Origin: an uncultured Ruminococcus sp.
GTDB taxonomy: Bacteria; Bacillota; Clostridia; Oscillospirales; Ruminococcaceae
NCBI GenBank assembly: GCA_937910385.1
Contig: CALEPT010000206.1
Span: 1-26,020 of the forward strand
Direction: 5' to 3'
Length of the DNA stretch: 26,020 nucleotides
The stretch's first letter is position 1; the number at the start of each line of letters is the position of its first letter. Made by a program: the position numbers and the translations under genes. This document shows, in pieces, positions 9,565 through 16,900 of this stretch. Under the pieces are notes generated by a model. The model ran no database searches. It had not been told where the DNA came from and saw nothing but the letters and a program-made list of their open reading frames with translations.

Positions 9565-10599
9565 ATGAAAAAGCTACTTTTAATAATTCTTTTTACAAAC
9601 CTAATTTTGGTAAAAATGTCATTCGCTTTTACGGAGATGACCCCTCGTACATTGGAGCAAAATATACAGAGAGCAAATCAAAACAATAAGCAGGCAAAAC
9701 AGCAAATCATAACTCTCTGGGAACAGCAGCTCTCAAAAATTGATACGAAAGAATATACGGCTAATGAAGCTCTTTCAAGAATGCAAAAAATGGTTGAACA
9801 AAAGAAAGTACAGTCCTATATTTTAGAACGTGGACAGTATAGATACGTTGAAGGTAATAACGCGGCTTATGTTGTTGGTGAAAATGTCTTCATGCGCTCG
9901 CAACCTAATACAAACGCGAACATACTCACTAAATTAAACACGAATACTACTACGTACTTAACATATCTGGGTGAATGGAAACATCCTAAATCTGGTGAGA
10001 GATGGGTCTGTGTTAGAAATTCGGCTGGCAAAATAGGCTGGATTTTTGGGAAGTATGTACAGCTTGTTCCAAACGCTACTTTCAACAGCATAGTTGCTCG
10101 CATTAAAGGTAAGCCGACGGCTACCGTGGCTACTGCCAATACGAACAATAATGCGAATAACAGAGTAAATAGCTCTGAGAAAACTGCCAAAAATATTCAA
10201 GACATGCAAGGAATAAAGGGCATAAATCTCATATCTACTGAGAATCATTTGAATAAGACTTTGAAAAGATACGGTGTATATGCCTTCATAGCTTGGTTGG
10301 TGGCACTATTAATAATTTTCCATATTCTGAACTGGAAATTCAACCTTTACAATATTCTTCAATTCGTATTTTGGACTGTTATAGTAATAGCAGTAGGTAC
10401 AGTAGCATGGCTTATTCTTTACTATTTCATTTGGAAAGAGATTGTACTCCCCATACTGAAAGGAATTGCCATTATACTCGGTCTATTTATAGTTTTGGTG
10501 TTCATGACTAAAGATGGCTGGATAATACCAATCATGATTGAAAACGAAATGAACAATCGAAAGATTGAAAAGGCGTTAAATGATTTAAAGAATAGTTAG
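9565..10599 (+). CDS. SH3-domain protein with C-terminal membrane helices
   Basis: A 344-residue protein with a signal peptide (MKKLLLIILFTNLILVKMSFA). A Gln/Asn-rich helical stretch (about 28-95) precedes a bacterial SH3_3-type domain at about 98-168 (VFMRSQPNTNANIL, WVCV, GWIFGKYVQLV). A polar Asn/Thr linker follows, then three hydrophobic segments at about 237-257, 262-290 and 293-314 and a charged tail. Bacterial SH3 domains commonly bind peptidoglycan or peptide ligands, so this could anchor or scaffold the secreted operon products at the wall/membrane. That role is inferred. Only 3 bases separate it from the transglutaminase-like gene, and no strong Shine-Dalgarno is seen beyond GAAGTGA, so translational coupling is likely. 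Confidence 0.75.
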   Translation: MKKLLLIILFTNLILVKMSFAFTEMTPRTLEQNIQRANQNNKQAKQQIITLWEQQLSKIDTKEYTANEALSRMQKMVEQKKVQSYILERGQYRYVEGNNAAYVVGENVFMRSQPNTNANILTKLNTNTTTYLTYLGEWKHPKSGERWVCVRNSAGKIGWIFGKYVQLVPNATFNSIVARIKGKPTATVATANTNNNANNRVNSSEKTAKNIQDMQGIKGINLISTENHLNKTLKRYGVYAFIAWLVALLIIFHILNWKFNLYNILQFVFWTVIVIAVGTVAWLILYYFIWKEIVLPILKGIAIILGLFIVLVFMTKDGWIIPIMIENEMNNRKIEKALNDLKNS

Positions 10600-10624
10600 T
10601 TTAGATGTGTAATGGTGAGGAATT

Positions 10625-11512
10625 ATGTCTTTTTGTAAAAAACATTGGGTATTTATTTTTGCGTGTGTGGCTCTTCCTGTTTTGGGCTTATATTTATTTT
10701 TCTACAATAGCTTTTATTATAAGAAAGCCATGGCATCACTTGAAGCAGGAGAGTATTCTGAGGCATATAAAACCTTTGCGGATCTTGGTAATTACAAAAA
10801 CAGCTCACAATTAGCCCAAGCAATTAAAGCGTCTCATCCTAAAGATCTCGTAAAACTAATTGCAAAAGGGAACATCATTTCTTTTGGAACATATGAGCAG
10901 GACAATAACATCTCTAATGGTCCGGAAGATATAGAATGGATAGTACTAGAACGGGAAGGAAGCAGTATTTTCATAATCAGTCGATACATATTGGATCATG
11001 TAGCTGACCATTCCGGTATTTGGGAAAAAAGCAGTTTAAGAAGTTGGTTAAACGGTACATTTTTGAATGAAGCATTTAGTGTGTCTGAACAAACAAATAT
11101 AGCATCTACGCGTGTGGTTATGGATAAAAATCCGGAAGACGAGTATGGACCGAAGAATCCTGGAAACAGCACACACGATAAAATATTCGTACTTAGTATT
11201 ACAGAAGCGAAAAAATATTTTTGGTTTGATGCTGATCGCGCGTGCAAGCCTACAGCTTATGCAAAGGCACAGGGCTGTTCTGTAGGTGACATTATGGATG
11301 AATTGAGGAATAGCAAGAACAAGAACGGAAATAGTACCAGAAATAGCAGAAGAATTAACGACGATGCGGACAACGGTTATTGGCAGTTGCGTACACGAGC
11401 TTATTCAGACAGAGAGTCTATAACGGTCAATTACGATGGCTCTATAAACTACGCTGGCCGTTCTTACGGAGCCGGAGTTCGTCCTGCTTTGTGGCTGGAT
11501 ATTGGGGAATAA
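10625..11512 (+). CDS. Membrane-anchored DUF6273 protein
   Basis: A 295-residue protein with a single N-terminal membrane anchor (about residues 8-27) and no obvious cleavage site. A short TPR-like helical pair follows (YYKKAMASLEAGEYSEAYKTF, about 31-60), then a DUF6273 domain to the end: FGTYEQDN, 'IEWIVLEREG', 'SLRSWLNGTF' and the closing 'GAGVRPALWLD'. The DUF6273 fold is thought to resemble the formylglycine-generating/C-type-lectin fold, but no catalytic role is established. An Asn/Ser/Arg-rich stretch lies at about 220-240. GTGAGG at 10615-10620 supports the start. It is the last gene of the operon; no clear terminator follows, only a wide inverted repeat. Confidence 0.78.
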   Translation: MSFCKKHWVFIFACVALPVLGLYLFFYNSFYYKKAMASLEAGEYSEAYKTFADLGNYKNSSQLAQAIKASHPKDLVKLIAKGNIISFGTYEQDNNISNGPEDIEWIVLEREGSSIFIISRYILDHVADHSGIWEKSSLRSWLNGTFLNEAFSVSEQTNIASTRVVMDKNPEDEYGPKNPGNSTHDKIFVLSITEAKKYFWFDADRACKPTAYAKAQGCSVGDIMDELRNSKNKNGNSTRNSRRINDDADNGYWQLRTRAYSDRESITVNYDGSINYAGRSYGAGVRPALWLDIGE

Positions 11513-11533
11513 ACGTTAGAAGCTGTCTTCATA

Positions 11534-11661
11534 AGAGCCTGTTCAGTTTCTATTTGAAAACTTGAAAATTTCTCTGTCAATGACAAACAAAATTGGAATT
11601 ATCGAAAATCTTTATAAAGCCTTGTTAAAAGCGAATAATTTCAAGATACTCAACAGGCTCT
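11534..11661. repeat. Possible MITE: 128-bp element with 13-bp inverted ends
   Basis: AGAGCCTGTTCAG at 11534-11546 pairs with CTCAACAGGCTCT at 11649-11661 (12 of 13 positions). The AT-rich interior has no reading frame. 'GAGCCTGTT' ends are common among small IS elements and their non-autonomous derivatives. No target duplication is visible, so this is a candidate only. It fills most of the gap between 11513 and 11694. Confidence 0.45.
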
Positions 11662-11694
11662 AAAAATTATGAAAATACGGAGGTTAAATAAGGG

Positions 11695-12489
11695 ATGGAA
11701 AAGGACACTAATAAAGCGATTGTTGTATTAGGTGTGGGAGTAAGAGGCTGTCTGCCTGTGAAATACGAGCTTGACAGTCAAATCAATGGTGTTGAATGCG
11801 CTTACATGAGTTTTCAAAACGAACTTGATAATTCCGGTTTAGATTTGTCCAATGATTCGTTGAAGTTCAATGTACAAAGCGTGAACGATTGCAAAAAAAT
11901 CATTGATGAAAATTTCAAACACACGAACATAATTTTTGTGGTTGGATATGGTCCACTTACTCCATGCGTGGCAAAAGCAGCAAAAGATTCAGGTATTCTT
12001 ACGATAGGAATTTCCTTATCGTACTATGAGGAACTTAAAGCAATGCTTAAAGACGCTTCTGATGCTTTAATATCGTTAGAAACAAGAATGTCTTTTATAA
12101 AAGATGTCGTTGAAAGCGTTGCTAATCTTATTACAAAATCTGGATATGGTTTCATTAATATTGAAATTGACGATGTAAAAAACATTCTTCAAGATGTCGG
12201 GACAGCCTTTATCGGGACAGGACGCGCAAAAGGGGATAACAGGACTAAAATTGCCACATTGCAAGCTGTCAATATGTGCGGTGAAGTGAAAAATGCTAAA
12301 CGGGTTCTACTCAATGTTACAGCTGGTTGCGAAGTTTTACTGGCAGAAATATCAGAAGCTGCAAAAATTATTGATGAAGTTGCCACATCCGATGCTCAAA
12401 TCGTATGGGGACACATAATTGATGAAAACATGGGCAACGAAGTGCAAGTTACTTTTATCGCAGGAATGGACGATAAGAAAGATTTATAG
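11695..12489 (+). CDS. Degenerate FtsZ-family paralogue lacking the GTP-binding loops
   Basis: A 264-residue protein, shorter than typical FtsZ (about 350-400). Similarity to FtsZ runs the whole length. The N-terminal strand AIVVLGVG..NGVECAY matches the IKVIGVGGGG..EGVEF region. NIIFVVGYGPLTP..AKDSGILTIGI matches the segment that carries the tubulin signature GGGTGTG. FINIEIDDV (153-161) matches the T7 loop NVDFADV. The C-terminal domain (GTAFIGTGRAKGDNR, VLLNVTAG, EVQVTFIAG) is well preserved. GGGTGTG is replaced by GYGPLTP (84-90), the first glycine loop by GVGVRG, the GAGANP (T3) region is absent, and the first T7 Asp is Glu 157. There is no C-terminal linker or FtsA/ZipA-binding peptide. 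Loss of GTPase activity is inferred; it may cap, dilute or modulate true FtsZ, or have another role. GGAGG at 11679-11683 supports the start. Monocistronic. Confidence 0.8.
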   Translation: MEKDTNKAIVVLGVGVRGCLPVKYELDSQINGVECAYMSFQNELDNSGLDLSNDSLKFNVQSVNDCKKIIDENFKHTNIIFVVGYGPLTPCVAKAAKDSGILTIGISLSYYEELKAMLKDASDALISLETRMSFIKDVVESVANLITKSGYGFINIEIDDVKNILQDVGTAFIGTGRAKGDNRTKIATLQAVNMCGEVKNAKRVLLNVTAGCEVLLAEISEAAKIIDEVATSDAQIVWGHIIDENMGNEVQVTFIAGMDDKKDL

Positions 12490-12501
12490 CGTTTTTTCAG
12501 A

Positions 12502-12648
12502 GAGTGTCAGATTTTTTGTGTAAATGGAATTCTAAACTCAGTATTTACAAGGCTTCAATTTTCTAATTACACAAAACTTGAGACAGACCCTGTTTTGGGT
12601 CATTTCTATTGACTCCCTAATTTTTATAGCTTTTTCCATTTACACAAA
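12502..12648. repeat. Decayed IS256-like end repeats
   Basis: An end-like sequence with GTGTCAG and TTTTGTGTAA (12502-12523) faces an inverted one, TTACACAAAACTTGAGACAG (12567-12586). A third, TTCCATTTACACAAA (12634-12648), is the exact 15-bp inverse of 12515-12529. TTTGTGTAA-type termini next to a GTC/GAC block are typical of IS256 (Mutator) elements. No transposase frame lies between them, so these are solo ends or a collapsed element. Together with the following hairpin this accounts for the 12490-12723 gap. Confidence 0.5.
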
Positions 12649-12665
12649 CTATTTTATAATCCCCA

Positions 12666-12709
12666 AAAGTGCCTTCTAAATAAGTTACTTAATTTGTTGG
12701 AAGCACTTT
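12666..12709. terminator. Possible bidirectional terminator between convergent genes
   Basis: AAAGTGC + TTC (12666-12676, with one bulged C) pairs with GAAGCACTTT (12700-12709). A T-rich stretch follows on the plus side. It lies between the convergent FtsZ-like gene and the Rpn-like gene. The loop is long (23 bases), so confidence is moderate. Confidence 0.45.
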
Positions 12710-12723
12710 ATTTGCCACTATCT

Positions 12724-13590
12724 TTATCTACTAACGTTTATTCCAATAGACATAGCAAGATTATGAATTACGTTTTCTGCTAATTTACTGTAGCGTAAAA
12801 TTTCATTAATAGGCTTGCCATCTTTTAACATATCAACGGCTAAACGTTTCCGATCTGCATTTATACCATCTTCTCGACCTTCAAGACGTTCTTTCGCAAA
12901 AGCATCTTTGAAAACTTCTCTGACTGCTTCGTACATTTCTTTAACCTCCTTAAGATTTTTATTTACATCAAGGCAAACATTGATGACTGTTCCTGCATTT
13001 GTCTTTATTCGCTCGTTTCCGCTGGCGATGGCTTTTTCAGCGTAAGCCTTAATATCTTCGACAGTAGCTCCTTTTGCAAGAAGCCTCAAACCTTTGTATT
13101 CATCTAACGGCAATCGCGATGAAATTACAAGCTGAATAGGAATAAACGGCTTACATTCAAAACGATAAACTCCGGGATGAATGTTGCTAAATACAACCCC
13201 TGAATCTCGCAACATTTTCAACATATCTCTAGGATATGTGTGCCGCACAATGGTCAGGGTTATGCTTTCTATGGGAAGCTCATTAACTTTACGACCGAAA
13301 CCTTTATAAAGAAGCCCATAAGCCTGAACTTTATAAAAATCGTCAATAGACAGCCCGTCTTCCGGCGATTTATATTCAAAAATATTAATTTGCCTAAAAA
13401 ATTCGCCTATCGGATCATCGAGAACGATGTCAGTGTCTTTCTTAATGACAAGAAAAACAATTCTTACGGGGTCTTTTCCAAGCTCAACTTCCTGCTCATA
13501 CGTCAACGGTATATTTAATAAGTCGTACTCGTTCTCCATCGCCGCATAAAATCCGTAATGAAATCTCGTGCGCCCGGTTTCGTCTGCCAT
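12724..13590 (-). CDS. Rpn-like / PD-(D/E)XK nuclease family transposase-associated protein
   Basis: A 288-residue protein when started at the ATG at 13588-13590, which has GGAGG at 13601-13605. The longer in-frame start at 13671 would add 27 residues with no better ribosome site. The core resembles PD-(D/E)XK transposase-like proteins: acidic residues Asp 58-59, then INIFEYKSPED with Glu 72 and Lys 74 as the E-x-K pair, followed by the usual 'LSIDDFYKVQAYGLLY'. A helical region with the 'AKERLEGREDG' type tail and 'MLKDGKPINEI' near the C-terminus is also typical of this group, which is multi-copy in many anaerobes. It probably acts as a DNA endonuclease in recombination-linked mobility. It lies among IS debris. 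Confidence 0.72.
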   Translation of the reverse strand: MADETGRTRFHYGFYAAMENEYDLLNIPLTYEQEVELGKDPVRIVFLVIKKDTDIVLDDPIGEFFRQINIFEYKSPEDGLSIDDFYKVQAYGLLYKGFGRKVNELPIESITLTIVRHTYPRDMLKMLRDSGVVFSNIHPGVYRFECKPFIPIQLVISSRLPLDEYKGLRLLAKGATVEDIKAYAEKAIASGNERIKTNAGTVINVCLDVNKNLKEVKEMYEAVREVFKDAFAKERLEGREDGINADRKRLAVDMLKDGKPINEILRYSKLAENVIHNLAMSIGINVSR

Positions 13591-13703
13591 AAGTTTTTCG
13601 CCTCCTTTTTGAATTTTGAAATATGAAGAAAAGTTTTTGAGGAAAATTGCGTCAAAAACTTTTCTTATCACAAAATATATTAGCGATATTTATGAAGCCT
13701 GCT

Positions 13704-13822
13704 GTGAACTACCGCCACTTATAGAAGTAGCGGCTTCCTAATTCATCGAGGCTGCGCTACAGTTTCTACGACTGAAGTCGTCTTACGTCCTCTCCAAAGG
13801 CGTTACTTCCATGCGTCCCACA
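13704..13822 (-). mobile_element. Decayed IS200/IS605 (TnpB-type) 3' end with omega-RNA-like hairpin
   Basis: Read on the minus strand, 13822-13766 gives a short peptide (CGTHGSNAFGEDVRRLQS, then stop) like the extreme C-terminus of TnpB proteins. Then comes a hairpin (AAGCCGCTACTT, loop TATA, AGTGGCGGT; 13711-13735) and GTTCAC ending at 13704. A hairpin followed by GTAGTTCAC is the usual 3' end of IS200/IS605 elements and of the TnpB-guiding RNA, whose guide is read from the adjoining DNA (here 13703 downward). No tnpB or tnpA body remains. A second small hairpin (ACGAC/GTCGT) lies at 13767-13780. The remaining gap, 13823-13975, shows nothing recognisable. The assignment rests on remembered family patterns. 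Confidence 0.5.
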
Positions 13823-13975
13823 GGTAGGCTTGAATTGCGAGTTACGATAAAATAATTTATCTTCACTGCCAAGTTCTTATCTTAATTTCTCAATTCAGAG
13901 AGCTGAGAGTGTTCCAAAGTTCGTTTTTATTCGGGCAAACGTTGTTACACTATCGAAAAGTTTAATCTTGTTGTT

Positions 13976-16900
13976 TCAGTTTTTCTTTCTACGTTTAAGG
14001 GAAATAATCCCCAAAACCGCAAGAGAAACAGCAGATACAATTCCAGTGTTGCAGCCTCCCATCAAAAGCGCAAGAAGTAATTTCCCAAGATAAAAGCTAA
14101 ACGGCTTGCCTGCGTTCAAAAAACCTACCATGAGAAACTCTTTAACTCCGAATTTTGTCATTTTCTCGCCTTTCAACGAAAAAATTTCAAACGTGTTCAG
14201 AAGTCCCGTGATAAATGCCGGAGACACTTCGCCATCAAGCTGTCGTAAATTCATGTCTTCAACGCGTATACCGTCATCATTCAAAGCATAAACTTTATAG
14301 TCGCTGATGTTCTTATTTTGAACTTCTTTCCATGCAGAATCTGCAAGCGTTACAGGGAAAACAACATAATAGCCGTCTGAATTACCTTTGGAGTCCTCTG
14401 TTTCAATATAGCCTTCAAGATAGCGGTCTATACTTACGGTCGGAAGATTGGCGAAAATTTCCCGGTCATCGCTTTTGACATATGTCTTCATTGCTTCCGT
14501 AGGTTCAAAAGGACTGTACAGAAAACCGCGGCTGAGATATTTCAAGTCTGCCGATGAAATTCCAAGATCGTCTGCTATGCTCTGAGCAACGTCATCGCTG
14601 AGTCTCGCTAAAGGGTCTTTTTCTTCGACATATTCTCCACGGACAACCGTCAGCATTCCGCCGTTTTTTTCCGAAGCATTTGAAGCAACAGCAAGATAAA
14701 CTTTTTTGTTCTTAGGCACTGTGTCAACGTAATTAAAATTTTCGTCAAGCGTCAGATACATTCCTCCGCCAAAAAGACCATTAACATTATCATTTGAATC
14801 AAAAGTAACGTACGTTGCCACCATTTTTTCCCCCGGCTTAACGTCATCGCTGAATGTGCAGAACGAAACATAAAAATCCCGGTTATCGTAGTCAGTTCCG
14901 TTTTCAGGCGCGTCTCTTAGTGGAAGGATTACAGCACCATGAAGTCCCGCGTTTGCAAGCTCATAAAATATATACGGATTTGGCTTCTTGTCCCAAGTAG
15001 CACTCAATGAATTTCCTTTGTAAGAATAAATGTTATTAGGAGTTACCCCAAGGTAGCGCTCTGATGCTTCAGTGATGCTGTTTTTCAATGCGTTTGACGG
15101 CTCGAAATCTATTGAACATGTTCCAGCGATTGGATAAATTCCCTTAAAATCGATCGGCATAATATAATCCGCAGTCTGAATTTTATCGGAGGCAAATGCC
15201 CCAGCCGCAATCGTGCAACTGAGGCATAAAACTAATGCCAGAAATTTAATTTTCCTGGAAAATTTCGGCGTAAATAAGCCGCAAAACAAAATCGCAAGAG
15301 TTCCCGCGCCGAAACCTGCTGAACATCCTCCACCGCTACTGCCTCCTGAGGAAGTGCTGCCGCCGGTCTTCTCCGCTAAATACAAACTTGTCGGAGTATT
15401 TGCCGTGAGTTCGCCGGCAGTGAGAAATTCCTGAGTCTCGAACGATGTCATTTTTTCGCCGGATAAATTCATGAGCTCCCAGCCGCTTTCACTCGCAACG
15501 TTAGCAACGTCAACATCAGCATTGCTAACATTCCCTTCGAGAGCGTAAATTTTGAAATTGTTCGTGCTTTCTCCTGCAATCTGTGCGAAAACAGTGTCGG
15601 ATAATGTCAGCTTTATTACAAAAATTCCCGTCTCTTTTGCTGTAACGACATTGAAACCCGCAACAACGTCATAGCTCTCGGTCTTAATGTAATTATAATC
15701 AGCCTGAGCTTCGGTCTGCGTCTTTGCAAATTCTATTTCTGTGTTTGAAAGCGTCTTTACATTTCCCGAATTAACACCGAGAGTCTTAGCTATCACGCTC
15801 AGTGTTGACGAATCAGGAGCGTATGAAGTAATTTTGCTTTTTGCTGATGAACCTGAACTGCCGCCCGTGCTAGAACCGGCACCGGGATTAATCGTAATTT
15901 CGGAACTGCCCGTATTCTGCGCTACACTTTGCAGAGCATCGTCATAGTTTACGGTCTGCGCATTTTCCGCGGCACTTGCGTTTTGAATATCAGAAAATCT
16001 CGAGTCAACCCTCGCAATGTAATAAAAATTGTTGGGTTTGTTTAACCTGAATGAAAGTTTCGGCGAAACCGTGGCATGTGTGCCTGAATAGCCGGTGTAA
16101 TAATCATAAGTAATAGCAGAGACATACTCGTCCCCGGAAACGCAGTAAACAATCCCGCTCGAAGCCTCAAACGATGATGTTATTTCGTTGTTATTCTTGT
16201 CATAGGCTTTGACGTTTGAAACATTGCTTATTTTATCGCCGAGATAATTTTTCAAGTTTACCTGCGACAAATATTCGCCATTGTCAGCTGAAGTTACGCG
16301 CAACGAAGACGAATATTTTGTTCCTGTGTTCCAGACATATTCGAGCAAAGGATTATTGGAAAGATCCAACGCTGTTAAATCATTGAATGACACATCGAGA
16401 TGAATTAATTCTTTGTTAGCACTGATATCAATATTATTATTATTGAGTCCCATGTACTGGCAATATAAATACTTCAAAGCTGTGTTTTGTGAAACATCAA
16501 ACTTATCTAAGAAATTGCCGGCGCACTCGAGCATCTCCAATTTTTTATTATTGCTTACGTCGAGTTTAGATAACTGATTCAACATGCAAGACAATTCCTT
16601 GAGCTCGGGGTTATCGCTTATATCAAGCTCTTCAATGTCGTTTTCTTGACACCATAAATTCGTGAGTTTGGAATTTTTTGTAACGTCAAGAGCCGTCAAT
16701 TTGTTATTAGAACAACCTAAGTCCTCCAAACCTGAAGCGTTGCTTACATCAAGTGTTTCAATTTGATTATTACCGCAGTACAATTTAACCAAATTTATAT
16801 TCTTTGTAACGTCAAGAGCCGTTATTTTATTATTTGAACAGAACAATTGAAACAGTTCGGGATTCTTTGTAACGTCAAGCGCGGCAATATCATTGCTGTG

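Noticed and set aside
11290..11512. A-rich Asn/Ser/Arg codons near the DUF6273 C-terminus considered as a diversity-generating retroelement target
   Set aside because: No reverse transcriptase and no template copy of the segment occurs in the window, and the DUF6273 ending is normal.
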